From Georgfuchsia toluolica (lineage in GTDB: Bacteria > Pseudomonadota > Gammaproteobacteria > Burkholderiales > Rhodocyclaceae), in NCBI RefSeq assembly GCF_907163265.1, contig NZ_CAJQUM010000001.1:3100001-3164000 (forward strand): 64,000 nt of DNA, read 5' to 3'. The position numbers were made by a program, and so were the translations under genes. Below, in pieces: positions 9,139 through 22,048 of the stretch; position 1 is the first letter of the stretch, and each line of letters opens with the position of its first letter. Below the pieces are notes generated by a model. It was not told where the DNA came from and searched no databases. It was given only the letters and a program-made list of their open reading frames with translations.

Positions 9139-10275
9139 ATGAGCGGCGAAACTGGCGAAAAATTCGTCCAGCCGATCATTTACAAAAAAAGTCCCTATGT
9201 GGACTACTCGGCTCCGTGGATTCCACCCGTATTACGTGACTATTTTCATGGAACGGCGGAGTGCGAAGCGCCGCTCCCCGCCGCACGCGCGCAGCGCGGC
9301 GCCGGGAGCGCGCAGCGCGCTCCCCTAGACTTGATTAAAGAACACTTAACGGATGAACCCACATATAAGCCATGTGAGGTAGCCGGTAAGTTGCTAGAAG
9401 GGTGGCAAATTAGCTCTCATTGGGCTCCACCTCCTGATGGTGAACTGTCAGCAGTTCTTAAAATCCAGTCTTTTCAGCCCGGCGGCTATGAGGCAACCGT
9501 TCGTTTCATGGACCTCGCAAGGATTAGTCGCGCTATAGAGTTCGGCGGAAAAAGAGGAAAGCGCGAGGTTCCGGAAGAAGTTGATCCGGAAAACGTCCTA
9601 AAGGCAACCGCAAGGGCAAAAAGAAAGGTCAGATATTTGGTTAAGAACATGGCTGCAAGCCACCTAGCGACCTTCACACGCCGTGAATCAGAACCGGATG
9701 AGTATTGGACCGCCGAGGATTGGGCAAAGGCTTGGGATAGGCTCAAACGAGGCATTGAGAGGGTTCTAGGACCCTTCCCGTATGTGGGAATACTGGAAAG
9801 GCATGAAAAGGGCAATTTCCACCTTCATGTTGCTTGGTGCGGCCGAATTAACCTCAATGTTATCCGTCCACTTTGGTGGCATATCTGTGGTGGTCGTGGG
9901 ATGGGTAACGTTGATGCCAAGTACATCAAAGTCAGGGAAGGACTGGAACGTTCCGACCGCGTTGCTAGGTACATCAGCAAGTACGTATCAAAGATGTTTG
10001 AGGAAACCGGGAGATTCAATAAAAAAAGGTACTGGGCGTCACGTCAAACGCTTGACGATGTGCGTCGCTATGTTCTGAGCGCACGCGATCTAAGTGATGC
10101 CTTGGTCGAAGTTAAGAGGTTTCTGGGATTGGATTGGAGTAAGTTTATTCATGCCGAAGTAAGGAATCGCAAAGTCGTCGGCATAATGAAACATATGTTT
10201 CATTTTCCCGATGGCTCGGGACTGTGGTTTTCGTTTATTCCAGAGCTTCATGGGGGTACGCCGCCGCCCTTTTAG
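9139..10275 (+). CDS. HUH-type rolling-circle replication initiator (Rep)
   Basis: 378 aa from the ATG at 9139. Earlier in-frame starts (9070) would add a hydrophobic stretch with no counterpart in such proteins. The HUH metal motif is GNFHLHVAWCG (His about 228 and 230). The catalytic tyrosines are in VARYISKYVSK (Tyr about 278 and 282), the YxxxY pattern of superfamily I initiators such as phiX174 gpA and inovirus/plasmid Rep proteins. It would nick one strand at the element's origin. The N-terminal coding region (about 40-57) is interrupted by a GC-rich palindrome-bearing stretch. Confidence 0.85.
   Translation: MSGETGEKFVQPIIYKKSPYVDYSAPWIPPVLRDYFHGTAECEAPLPAARAQRGAGSAQRAPLDLIKEHLTDEPTYKPCEVAGKLLEGWQISSHWAPPPDGELSAVLKIQSFQPGGYEATVRFMDLARISRAIEFGGKRGKREVPEEVDPENVLKATARAKRKVRYLVKNMAASHLATFTRRESEPDEYWTAEDWAKAWDRLKRGIERVLGPFPYVGILERHEKGNFHLHVAWCGRINLNVIRPLWWHICGGRGMGNVDAKYIKVREGLERSDRVARYISKYVSKMFEETGRFNKKRYWASRQTLDDVRRYVLSARDLSDALVEVKRFLGLDWSKFIHAEVRNRKVVGIMKHMFHFPDGSGLWFSFIPELHGGTPPPF
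9304..9324. repeat. Perfect 9-bp inverted repeat inside rep
   Basis: GGGAGCGCG, CAG, CGCGCTCCC. It lies in a ~70-bp very GC-rich patch (from about 9255) within the otherwise moderate-GC rep gene; a related GCGCGCAGCGCG also occurs at 9288. It is translated in frame as a Pro/Ala/Arg-rich linker. Possibly an inserted REP-like palindrome or an origin hairpin. Confidence 0.7.
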
Positions 10276-10360
10276 GGTTGGGATTACGAATCAGTGAGAT
10301 TGTGTCGGTCAATGAATGGTGGCAAGATGCTCATGTACTAACACATTCATAGGTGGTTGC

Positions 10361-12430
10361 ATGAACAAAGTTTACCGGTTGGCTTTAATTGCTTTGTCTG
10401 CGGCCGCGCTGGTCGTCGTTGGATACTTTGTTACAGGAAGCCTTGAGTTTATTACTAAGGACTTCTGGTTTACGTCGGGGCTACTGCTGTTGATCTTACT
10501 GTCGTTAATCGATCAACCCTTTTTCTCTAAAGACTCGAACATATTTGTAAATGCGGTAACTGCGGCAATCTCACTTTTGCTTGTAGAAGAAAAAAACCGA
10601 GATTCTATTTTTTGGATATTTTCTTGTGTGACTTTGTATCTTCTATTATCGAGTTATTTGCTTTTGTGGATAAGGCAGAAAGCTCTTTCAGAAGAATCAT
10701 CTGGAGTTAAATTTATCTCGAGATTAAATAGAGAAATTGGCAAGCCAGAGTCTCTATTTTCAGCGTTCTTTTTATGGGGTGCGTACAAGCAGTTTGGAGC
10801 CGGAACAACAGGGTTCAATGCGCTCCTAATGTTTTGGGTCGTTTTTATTGTACTGAGCCTGCCGACTCTCGCAAAAACGATTGAGGAGTTTTTTGCGTCA
10901 AGAGATGTTGGAAACGAACAAAACGCGCTGGGCAAGATATTTGGTGTGCAATCAAAGAACACTTTTCTAGTAAAGCTTTTTGATGCACCTGATCGTTCCT
11001 GTCCTGCGAGTTTGTTTGACTTCGTTGAGTTTCAGTACTCAACTGATGGGCGAATTCGAAAAGGATTGTTACTGGACGTCTACCTATTAAATCAAGAGCA
11101 ATGGGTCAAGGTACTTTCCAATAGTCAAATTGAAAATATCTTTAGTAATTGTGCCATGTTGGGCCGCCACACTCTTGACGTTGTTTACAAACTTGAAAAC
11201 ATTCCGAAAAACGACTTCCTTAATAGGTTCGTCGGGATCATCACGGATAACAGTAGGATTAGCTACATCCGCTTTGTATTCAATTCACGAATCGAAATTT
11301 CAGAAGGTCAGCTTCTTCAGGTTTCAGTTAATGGAAAGGAAGTTTTGTATCAGATCGTCGAAGGTGTGACAAAGATTGAGACTCTCGAACAGAAAAATCA
11401 GACTGGCTTAATTGTCGGTGAGGCAATACAGCTTGGGACGTGGAATACTGAAAAATTGCAATTTGAACAATTTGGTTGGGTTCCGGAGGTCAATTCTCCC
11501 GTGTTCCTCGCGTCCAATATTGACGAACCGGCAATAAATGATGGAGAAGTTGTGATTGGTGTTATACCAAACACGAATTATCCGGTGGCCCTCAACAAAG
11601 CAACAGCAATGTCGCATCACATGGCTATTATTGGTGTTACGGGGACCGGTAAATCAGTATTTTCAAGAAATCTCATTAGAGAGTTTCTGAAGGACGACGA
11701 TACGAAAGTTATTTGTATCGATTTTACTGGCGAATATCTGGGTAAGTTTAATGACCTCAATCCAAGCCAAGTCATCCCTAATGAGACAGCGGAGCAATTG
11801 TTTAAGGATATCGACTTTATAGAAAAGACGATCGCGGATAACTACAACAAAGACAATGATCAAACTCGCAATAAAAAACGCGAAGTATCTGCTGCTGTTC
11901 ATAAAGGAATAAAGGAGTTTCTTGAAGGCGATGGGCAGTTGTCAATTTTCGAACTCCCGCATGTAGAAAATACATCCGGTGTATTGACGTACACAAAGAC
12001 GTTTTTCAGAGTCCTATTTCATATAGCTAAAACGGAGCAAAATTTCGGCAAACGCGTTTGCTTGGTCTTAGAAGAAGCACATACCATAGTGCCTGAGTGG
12101 AATTTCTCGGGAGTTTCCGACAAAATATCTCAACCACTTCTCAACAGCATTGCTCAAATCGCTTTACAAGGAAGAAAGTACAACATTGGGCTTATGGTCA
12201 TCGCACAAAGAACCGCTAATGTGTCGAAGACGATTTTGACTCAATGCAATACGATTGTTGCGTTTCAGGAATTTGATAAGACGAGTAGTGATTTTTTGGC
12301 GAATTATTTCGGCCAAGACATTGTTGGCAGTTTGCCTAAATTGAAATTTAGACAGGCGATTGCCGCTGGAAAAGCATTTAGATCAAGCGTTCCAATGATT
12401 TTTGAGATTCCAGAAATCAATGAACAATAG
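10361..12430 (+). CDS. Membrane-anchored HerA/FtsK-like (DUF87) ATPase
   Basis: 689 aa from the ATG at 10361, preceded by AGGTGG. The N-terminal ~110 residues carry three to four hydrophobic segments, a middle domain without recognisable family follows (about 150-400), then a P-loop ATPase. Walker A is GVTGTGKS (Lys about 431), Walker B is VCLVLEEAHTIVPE, and a C-terminal motor segment contains IALQGRKYNIGLMVIAQR and QCNTIVAFQEFDKTSSDFL, typical of HerA/VirB4-like DNA pumps. Role unknown: DNA translocation for the element, or a defence cargo as in HerA-nuclease systems, though no nuclease partner is adjacent. Codon use is markedly AT-rich compared with flanking genes. Confidence 0.82.
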   Translation: MNKVYRLALIALSAAALVVVGYFVTGSLEFITKDFWFTSGLLLLILLSLIDQPFFSKDSNIFVNAVTAAISLLLVEEKNRDSIFWIFSCVTLYLLLSSYLLLWIRQKALSEESSGVKFISRLNREIGKPESLFSAFFLWGAYKQFGAGTTGFNALLMFWVVFIVLSLPTLAKTIEEFFASRDVGNEQNALGKIFGVQSKNTFLVKLFDAPDRSCPASLFDFVEFQYSTDGRIRKGLLLDVYLLNQEQWVKVLSNSQIENIFSNCAMLGRHTLDVVYKLENIPKNDFLNRFVGIITDNSRISYIRFVFNSRIEISEGQLLQVSVNGKEVLYQIVEGVTKIETLEQKNQTGLIVGEAIQLGTWNTEKLQFEQFGWVPEVNSPVFLASNIDEPAINDGEVVIGVIPNTNYPVALNKATAMSHHMAIIGVTGTGKSVFSRNLIREFLKDDDTKVICIDFTGEYLGKFNDLNPSQVIPNETAEQLFKDIDFIEKTIADNYNKDNDQTRNKKREVSAAVHKGIKEFLEGDGQLSIFELPHVENTSGVLTYTKTFFRVLFHIAKTEQNFGKRVCLVLEEAHTIVPEWNFSGVSDKISQPLLNSIAQIALQGRKYNIGLMVIAQRTANVSKTILTQCNTIVAFQEFDKTSSDFLANYFGQDIVGSLPKLKFRQAIAAGKAFRSSVPMIFEIPEINEQ

Positions 12431-12452
12431 GTGAGACGATAAAGAGTTATCT

Positions 12453-12521
12453 GTCAAGGGACCGTGGAATAAATGGGGCGCATCTGTTTCATGCCCCGTT
12501 TATGCCGCGAAAGCCCTTGAC
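12453..12521. repeat. Nested inverted repeats; candidate replication origin or structured RNA
   Basis: GTCAAGGG (12453-12460) pairs perfectly with CCCTTGAC (12514-12521). Inside, AATGGGGC (12472-12479) faces GCCCCGTT (12493-12500) with one G-T. A third stem, CGGGGT/ACCCCG, follows near 12560-12585. The region is non-coding, just after the ATPase gene. It could be the Rep nick site region or a terminator. Confidence 0.6.
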
Positions 12522-12662
12522 GGCGCTCCAGAGAAACACGCTTTAGGTATGGGGTGCGGGGTGGCCTCATTACCCCGTACGCCATGCCGACCAGCAGTGA
12601 CAGGCATGAAATAGCCTACTAGGGTGCTAAAATACCCCTATACCCAAACCGGACGGAAGATC

Positions 12663-12998
12663 ATGAACCAGCTATCGGATAAGCAACTGGTTGAGTTGAT
12701 AGATAAGACAATCAAGGGTTTTCAGGGCAATACAGATTCACTTGCAAGCGCTATTGGCTATTTGATGATTGGTCGTAAATTCGGCTGGCGCGTCATGTAT
12801 TTCATGCACAGCCAAAGCACAGTCAGAAAGTACGAAAAAATCCTCGATCTCAAGTCTGAGGATGTAATGCCGGAAGAGGGCATATGGGCGAGAAAGGCAA
12901 TTGCGTATAAAGCCATGAAAGCGGTCAGCAACTTTTGGAAGGCCGTCAAAGGTGAGGTTGCCGGCGTAAAGTCAAAGGAAGTCCTCAAACTTCGCTAG
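12663..12998 (+). CDS. Hypothetical protein of integrative elements
   Basis: 111 aa from the ATG at 12663 (MNQLSDKQLVELIDKTIKGF), preceded by a GGAAG sequence. Mostly helical and basic at its C-terminus (KAVKGEVAGVKSKEVLKLR), no signal or membrane segment. I know no function; similar small proteins are, from memory, found next to tyrosine integrases in beta- and gammaproteobacterial elements. Its place between the ATPase and the xis/int pair suggests a regulatory or replication accessory role. Confidence 0.65.
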   Translation: MNQLSDKQLVELIDKTIKGFQGNTDSLASAIGYLMIGRKFGWRVMYFMHSQSTVRKYEKILDLKSEDVMPEEGIWARKAIAYKAMKAVSNFWKAVKGEVAGVKSKEVLKLR

Positions 12999-13068
12999 TG
13001 GTGGTAATGCAACAACCCACTACGGGGCTATTGACACGCCCCTAGCGCCGTTTTATTCTGTACCCACT

Positions 13069-13248
13069 ATGTTCGACTGGGTACTCATCAATAAAGTCAT
13101 TGAGCTGGTTGGTTACAGCGATGACGCCATTCGCGCCAAGATCAAAAAAGGCGTTTGGCTCAGTGGTGTCCATTTCCGTAAGGCTCCGGACGGTCGAATC
13201 TTCTTTCACCTACCGGCGATAAAGCAATGGATCGAAGGAAAGGCTTAA
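13069..13248 (+). CDS. Excisionase-like small DNA-binding protein
   Basis: 59 aa beginning MFDWVLINKVIELVGYSDDAIRAKIKKGVW, with a winged-helix MerR/Xis-like pattern: helix, helix, then VHFRKAPDGRIFFHLPAIKQWIEG. Small size, position and the 22-bp overlap with the integrase start all fit an excisionase that steers recombination direction. The overlap implies translational coupling with the integrase. Confidence 0.8.
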   Translation: MFDWVLINKVIELVGYSDDAIRAKIKKGVWLSGVHFRKAPDGRIFFHLPAIKQWIEGKA

Positions 13249-14372
13249 CTGTTCGCAGCGGTTCTGGCATCGAGATAGCCTTCTCGTATCGTGGCCGTCG
13301 TTGCCGTGAAACTTTGAAGTTGGAGCCAACTAAAGCGAATCTCCAGTACGCCGCCCGGAAGCGTGAAGCGGTCCTATTTGCCATTGGGCAAGGAACCTTC
13401 AATTACGCAGAGCATTTTCCCAATAGTCCGCTTGCCCGTAGTCTTTCCAATCGTTCCATGCAAACCGTTGGACAGGCGCTAGATGAATTCCTAAAGGCTG
13501 CGCGTGGTCGCTGTGCCCACAGTACTGTTAAAAGTTACGAAAGCGCCGTCCGTTATTACCTTAAGCCAGTGTTTGGCGAAAAGCTCGTTTGTGAACTAGG
13601 CGTCGCGGATATCAAGGCATGGATCGGCGGTCTAGCCATTTCCGGCAAGCGAATTAACAACGTCCTTATTCCATTGCGCGGGGTCCTGGACGATGCATTC
13701 ATGGATGGTGTTATTGAACGCAATCCATCGGCACGCATCAAGAACTTGCCGCATCGTTACGATGAACCGGATCCACTTTCCCCGTCAGAAATTCAAACGC
13801 TGCTCAATGTCTGCTCCTCGCAGGTTCGTAACCTTTTCCAGTTTGCTGTCTGGACTGGGTTGAGAACATCAGAACTCATTGGTCTTGAATGGGGCGATAT
13901 CGACTGGAATAGAAAAGTCATCCGGGTTCGCCGGGCAGTCGTCCTGAAGCAAACCAAAATCCCCAAAACAGAAGCAGGCGAGAGGGATGTAAAGCTGCTG
14001 CCGGGTGCCTTGGAAGCTCTTGAAGCGCAAAAGCCCTTCAGTGCCCTAGCCAATGGCCGTGTATTCCTCAATCCCAACACTGGCAAGTCGTGGGAAACCG
14101 ACGCACAGATCCGCCGCACAGCATGGCAACCTGCAATCCGCAAAGCCGGTATTCGGTCCCGCAACCCCTACCAGACCCGCCACACCTTCGCCAGCCTTTG
14201 CCTGACCGCCGGTGAGGACATCGCATGGGTAGCAAAGCAGATGGGCCATAAAAGCATCGCCATGACTCTCAAGCGATACGCGCGCTACATGGACAATGTA
14301 AATACCACTGGCGGCAACAAATTGACACAGCTTTTGACACAACCTTGCCACAGTGAGGCCGTAAGTGGTTGA
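13227..14372 (+). CDS. Tyrosine-family integrase
   Basis: 381 aa. The N-terminal arm-binding domain (DUF3596-like, SGIEIAFSYRGRRCRETLKL) is followed by a SAM-like core-binding domain (about 75-160) and the catalytic domain. The catalytic set is visible: Arg in TGLRTSELIGLEW, the box II motif TRHTFASLCLTAG (His, Arg), KQMGHKSIAMTLKRYARY with the final nucleophilic Tyr. It ends 21 bp before attR, as expected for an integrase using the tRNA-Met 3' end. Confidence 0.93.
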   Translation: MDRRKGLTVRSGSGIEIAFSYRGRRCRETLKLEPTKANLQYAARKREAVLFAIGQGTFNYAEHFPNSPLARSLSNRSMQTVGQALDEFLKAARGRCAHSTVKSYESAVRYYLKPVFGEKLVCELGVADIKAWIGGLAISGKRINNVLIPLRGVLDDAFMDGVIERNPSARIKNLPHRYDEPDPLSPSEIQTLLNVCSSQVRNLFQFAVWTGLRTSELIGLEWGDIDWNRKVIRVRRAVVLKQTKIPKTEAGERDVKLLPGALEALEAQKPFSALANGRVFLNPNTGKSWETDAQIRRTAWQPAIRKAGIRSRNPYQTRHTFASLCLTAGEDIAWVAKQMGHKSIAMTLKRYARYMDNVNTTGGNKLTQLLTQPCHSEAVSG

Positions 14373-14393
14373 TATTCTATTAAAGGCCGGGGT

Positions 14394-14416
14394 TTCAAGT
14401 CCCCCCATCACCACCA
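14394..14416 (+). repeat. attR: 23-bp copy of the tRNA-Met 3' end
   Basis: Exact copy of 8953-8975. Marks the right boundary of the integrated element. Confidence 0.93.
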
Positions 14417-14426
14417 GTATTCATGC

Positions 14427-14453
14427 GGCTTCCAGCGATGGAAGCCGTTTTTA
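14427..14453 (+). terminator. Rho-independent terminator (original tRNA-Met terminator)
   Basis: GGCTTCC, loop AGCGAT, GGAAGCC, then GTTTTT. It lies 11 bp beyond attR, so before integration it would have terminated the tRNA-Met transcript. Confidence 0.85.
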
Positions 14454-15276
14454 TTTACTGTCCTGCATAGCCACATAGTAGCCAGCAAGTGCGGAATCCA
14501 ACCGCGAAGCCGCGACTGCCAGGCAATGGGATGTACTGATGGCGTGAATCTTGATTTATTCACAAATTCTGTGGGTATCTTTGTGGTTTAACTTCGCAAT
14601 GCGTGACTGCAAAGCACTTTATTGGGATTGCCTATTTTTTAAGCAGACAATTGTTTTCCCTCGATGTCCTTGATCTGGCGCGGGTTTGCATGCATTGGCA
14701 TGGGCTAGCTTCTGATTTAAAGCGGTTTTTTCAATACAGAATAGTTACGGTGGATAACTTTATCGGCGGCTCAACTTTTTTGGGCTCTGATGGCGCCTGC
14801 TGGTGCGGTCTGTCACGGGGCATGTATAACTAAAGTCATACATTGATGATGGACATTGCTACAGGAAAACCCACGCAGTTTGGATTCTCCCCGGGGCCTA
14901 TGCCGATGTACAGGTCAGCACGGTGCGTGACATGGAGCCATGTGCACGCTGGTCAATGAGCGCTGCGTAAATTGTGCCTTGAACGGCACGCTGTCGAATG
15001 TCCAATTGCGGTCAACAAGCTGGACGGTGTATTTTTATCGAAATGCCATTGTTGCTTGCTTCACCAAAGAAATTGGCATCACCTATTCGCTGCGTCAACA
15101 GGAAATCATATAATTGCAGTTGTTCAGTTGTAGAGATGGTTTCCGGTGCTTGTTCAGCCCCAATCACCACCGGTATTCTGCGGTTCTCCAAACGGAGGGC
15201 CGGGTTATATGTCGGCAAAGGGCAGGCCGGGCCCTAAGCAGCCGGTGTCGTATCACGGTTGCGCTATAGTCCAAAT
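14454..15276. other. Non-coding stretch between element and nadE
   Basis: About 820 bp with only short open frames (76 and 79 codons on +, 68 on -) that show no domain, no ribosome-binding site worth noting and no coding bias. Probably decayed sequence left by earlier insertions at this tRNA hotspot. The nadE promoter should be at its right end. Confidence 0.5.
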
Positions 15277-17255
<1,979 letters not shown>

Positions 17256-17292
17256 TCGCAGCTTCCATTCAGAGCAGTTCGTTTTCCCCAGT

Positions 17293-18835
<1,543 letters not shown>

Positions 18836-18917
18836 TTAATGCATGTCTAAGGGGTCAGAAGCCAATTATACTGACAGGGTTGATGCTGGAGCATCATCAT
18901 ACTGATAGGGAAAATCT

Positions 18918-19586
18918 ATGGTTGGCGTATCGATTGCGGTGATGCAGTCACTTCCTATTTTTGGATCCGTGCCCTTGGCGCGCCTGGAAGCGCTGGCGCG
19001 CGTTGCTTCCCTGAGTCATGCTTCGCGTGGCGGCGTGGTGCTGCGCGAAGGCGAAAATACCAATGCGATCTACTTCATTCTGAATGGCGAGCTCAAAGTG
19101 CAGGTATCGGATAGCGAAGGCCGCGAAGTCATTCTCACCATGCTTGGTCGCGGCGAAATGTTCGGTGAAATGTGCGCCATCGACGATCACCCGCGCTCGG
19201 CAACTGTTGTCGCCACTCAGTCCAGTGATCTGGTCGTGATTTCCAAGCAGGATTTCCAGCAGGTGCTGCTCGATAATTTTGAAGTGTCGCTTGCCATCAT
19301 GCGTGGGTTGGCCAACCGCTTGCGCATCGCCGACCGCAAGATCGAGAGCCTGGCCTTGCTCGATGTTTACGGCCGGGTTGCGCGGCTGCTGCTCGATTCA
19401 GCGGTAGAGAGCGAGGGCCGCAATATCATTCATCGCCCCCTTACCAAGCAGGACATCGCCAAAATGATCGGCGCTTCGCGCGAAATGGTCAGTCGCGTCA
19501 TGAAAGATCTGCAACAACAGGGCCTGATCGAGGAAGCGGAGGACGGCATTGTTCTTCACGATAAACTCGATTCCTTGGCGCCATGA
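18918..19586 (+). CDS. Crp/Fnr-family transcription regulator
   Basis: 222 aa. The N-terminal cyclic-nucleotide-binding beta-roll (about 12-120; GEMFGEMCAIDDHPRSATVVA) joins a long dimer helix and a C-terminal helix-turn-helix (LTKQDIAKMIGASREMVSRVMKDLQQQGL). The N-terminus lacks the cysteine cluster of Fnr, so it is not an oxygen-sensing Fnr. The pocket has GEMFGEM rather than a clear cAMP-binding GELG...RSA set, though RSATVVA is kept. Lies between trxB and ftsK; its targets are unknown. Confidence 0.9.
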   Translation: MVGVSIAVMQSLPIFGSVPLARLEALARVASLSHASRGGVVLREGENTNAIYFILNGELKVQVSDSEGREVILTMLGRGEMFGEMCAIDDHPRSATVVATQSSDLVVISKQDFQQVLLDNFEVSLAIMRGLANRLRIADRKIESLALLDVYGRVARLLLDSAVESEGRNIIHRPLTKQDIAKMIGASREMVSRVMKDLQQQGLIEEAEDGIVLHDKLDSLAP

Positions 19587-19678
19587 TGGCCGGACACAGA
19601 TGGGAATCAGTTTCTAATGTGCCCGCTTTTGCCGCGGCGCGACTAAAACAATCAGTATGGCCCGTATAAACGTTTCAA

Positions 19679-22003
19679 TTGAGCCATATTAAAGTGACTA
19701 CGCCACCCGTTTCCGCAAGCCCCGCCAATCCGCCGCTACCGGAGAAAATCGTCGCGCTGGTGAATGAAGCGCGCTGGTTGCTTCTGGCTGCGCTAGGGGC
19801 TTATTTGTCTCTGATTCTGTGGGGGTTCAACCGCGCCGATCCAGGCTGGTCGCATGCCGCGCCGCTGGAGCGGGTGGCCAATCCCGGCGGCCGCTTCGGT
19901 GCCTGGCTGGCCGACGTGCTGCTTTATTCCTTTGGAATTTCGGCCTGGTGGTGGGTGCTGTTCCTGTTCTTTGCCGTGGCTTGGGGCTATCGCCGTCTTG
20001 AGGGGCTGTTCAATAGCGATAAACGGCCTTTTCTGATTGCGTTAAGCGGCTTCGTCGTCGTCTTGGTCGCCAGTGCCGGCATCGAGACCTTGCGTTTCTG
20101 GAGTATTTCAACGCCATTGCCTTTGGCGCCGGGCGGCTTGATCGGTCACGAGATCGGCCAATTGGCAGCGACATATCTCGGTTTTACCGGCGGCACGCTG
20201 GTGTTGATGGTCTTGTTCGCAGCCGGTCTCTCCGTGTTTACAGGCCTGTCCTGGCTGCGCATCGCCGAACTCACCGGCGCCTTGCTCGAAATCACCTTGG
20301 CCGCGATGCGCAATCTGTGGCAAACATGGCTGGATCGCCGCTATGGCCGCGCGGTGGCGGGGAAGCGCGAGGCCGTGATTGAAACCGAGCGCAAGAAATA
20401 CGAAGAAAATCCGCCTCCGCCCATCAAGATAGAGGTCGCCGAACTGGAAGTGCCGGTTGCACCCAAGGCCGCCGCGCGCATCGAGAAAGAGCGCCAGGCG
20501 CCGCTGTTCTTCGATGCGCTTGGCAGTGTCTTGCCGCCATTGCATCTGCTCGACGAAGCCAACCACGACGACGACGATCTGCCCGGCAACGAGACACTGG
20601 AATTCACCTCACGCCTGATCGAGCGCAAACTCGCTGACTTCGGCGTCGAGGTCAAGGTGATCTCGGCCCATCCCGGCCCGGTGGTGACGCGCTATGAAAT
20701 CGAGCCCGCCGTCGGGGTCAAGGGTAACCAGATATTGAACCTCGCCAAGGATCTCGCCCGTTCCCTGTCGCTGGTGAGCATTCGCGTCGTCGAGACCGTG
20801 CCGGGCAAGGCCTGCATGGCGCTCGAATTGCCGAATCCGAAGCGGCAGACGGTGCGCCTGTCCGAGATCATCGGTTCCAAGGCCTATCACGGCATGAGTT
20901 CACCGCTGGCGGTCGCACTGGGCAAGGACATCTCCGGTCAACCCATTGTGGTCGACCTGGCCAGGATGCCGCACCTGCTGGTGGCGGGAACTACCGGGTC
21001 GGGCAAGTCGGTCGGCCTCAATGCAATGATTTTGTCATTGCTCTACAAATCCGAACCGTGCGAGGTGCGCCTGATCCTGGTCGATCCGAAGATGCTCGAA
21101 CTCTCGATCTATGAAGGCATCCCGCACCTGCTCGCGCCCGTGGTTACCGACATGAGCAAGGCGGCCAATGCGCTGCAGTGGTGCGTCGGCGAGATGGACA
21201 AGCGCTACAAGCTGATGTCGGCGCTGGGCGTACGCAACCTGTCCGGCTTCAACGGCAAGATCCGCGATGCGGAAAAGGCCGGCGAACATGTCAGCAATCC
21301 GTTTTCGCTCACGCCGCAATCGCCGGAACCGCTCGCCGCGCTGCCGCATATTGTCGTTGTCATCGACGAACTCGCCGACCTGATGATGGTGGTGGGCAAG
21401 AAGGTCGAAGAACTCATCGCCCGCCTCGCGCAGAAGGCGCGCGCCGCCGGCATCCACCTGATCCTCGCCACGCAGCGGCCGAGCGTCGACGTGATCACCG
21501 GCCTCATCAAGGCCAATATTCCGACGCGCATCTCGTTCCAGGTCAGCAGCAAGATCGACTCGCGCACCATCCTCGACCAGATGGGCGCCGAAGCGCTGCT
21601 GGGGCAGGGCGACATGCTCTATCTCGCCCCCGGCACCGGCCTGCCGACGCGGGTACATGGCGCCTTCGTCGCTGATGATGAAGTGCATCGCGTGGTCGAT
21701 TATCTGCGCAAGGCGGGGGCACCCGAATATATCGAAGACATCCTCACGGCGCCGACGGAAGAATCCAGCAATCCGCTAGGTGGCGAGAATGTTGGCGGCG
21801 GTGAAGCCGATCCGATGTACGACCAGGCCGTCGAGATCGTGCTCAAGACGCGGCGTCCCTCGATTTCCCTGGTACAGCGCCACCTGCGCATCGGCTACAA
21901 CCGCGCCGCGCGCCTGATCGAACAAATGGAGCAGGCGGGTATGGTGTCGCCCATGAACGGCGCCGGCAACCGCGAAGTACTGGTGCCGGATCGCAGCGAA
22001 TAA
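19679..22003 (+). CDS. ftsK: DNA translocase FtsK
   Basis: 774 aa septal DNA pump that clears chromosome ends and activates XerCD at dif. Four hydrophobic segments lie within the first ~190 residues, then a short charged linker. The motor domain has Walker [15 protein letters not shown] and Walker [13 protein letters not shown], and the C-terminal gamma winged helix recognises KOPS ([27 protein letters not shown]). Starts at TTG 19679; linker much shorter than in Escherichia coli, as usual in betaproteobacteria (~770 aa). Confidence 0.95.
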   Translation: MSHIKVTTPPVSASPANPPLPEKIVALVNEARWLLLAALGAYLSLILWGFNRADPGWSHAAPLERVANPGGRFGAWLADVLLYSFGISAWWWVLFLFFAVAWGYRRLEGLFNSDKRPFLIALSGFVVVLVASAGIETLRFWSISTPLPLAPGGLIGHEIGQLAATYLGFTGGTLVLMVLFAAGLSVFTGLSWLRIAELTGALLEITLAAMRNLWQTWLDRRYGRAVAGKREAVIETERKKYEENPPPPIKIEVAELEVPVAPKAAARIEKERQAPLFFDALGSVLPPLHLLDEANHDDDDLPGNETLEFTSRLIERKLADFGVEVKVISAHPGPVVTRYEIEPAVGVKGNQILNLAKDLARSLSLVSIRVVETVPGKACMALELPNPKRQTVRLSEIIGSKAYHGMSSPLAVALGKDISGQPIVVDLARMPHLLVAGTTGSGKSVGLNAMILSLLYKSEPCEVRLILVDPKMLELSIYEGIPHLLAPVVTDMSKAANALQWCVGEMDKRYKLMSALGVRNLSGFNGKIRDAEKAGEHVSNPFSLTPQSPEPLAALPHIVVVIDELADLMMVVGKKVEELIARLAQKARAAGIHLILATQRPSVDVITGLIKANIPTRISFQVSSKIDSRTILDQMGAEALLGQGDMLYLAPGTGLPTRVHGAFVADDEVHRVVDYLRKAGAPEYIEDILTAPTEESSNPLGGENVGGGEADPMYDQAVEIVLKTRRPSISLVQRHLRIGYNRAARLIEQMEQAGMVSPMNGAGNREVLVPDRSE

Positions 22004-22048
22004 CGCCCATTTGAGCGTTTCGCGCGGTGAGTTCGGCGATAATTAGCC

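Larger units (their letters stand above)
8976..14416 (+). mobile_element. tRNA-Met-integrated element (Rep, HerA-like ATPase, Xis-like, integrase)
   Basis: 5.4 kb between the two 23-bp direct repeats. Gene order is an HUH Rep, a membrane-anchored HerA/FtsK-like ATPase, a small unknown protein, an excisionase-like gene, and a tyrosine integrase next to attR. All genes point rightward. The middle is clearly AT-richer than the flanking chromosome. No conjugation genes, relaxase of the Mob type, capsid or coat genes were seen. It resembles small replicative integrative elements or a filamentous-phage satellite, but fits no well-known type. Confidence 0.88.

Noticed and set aside
10361-12430. ATPase as an inovirus Zot/pI morphogenesis protein
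   Set aside because: Membrane segments are N-terminal and the motor resembles HerA; Zot proteins have the P-loop first and a single later membrane segment, and no coat genes are present.
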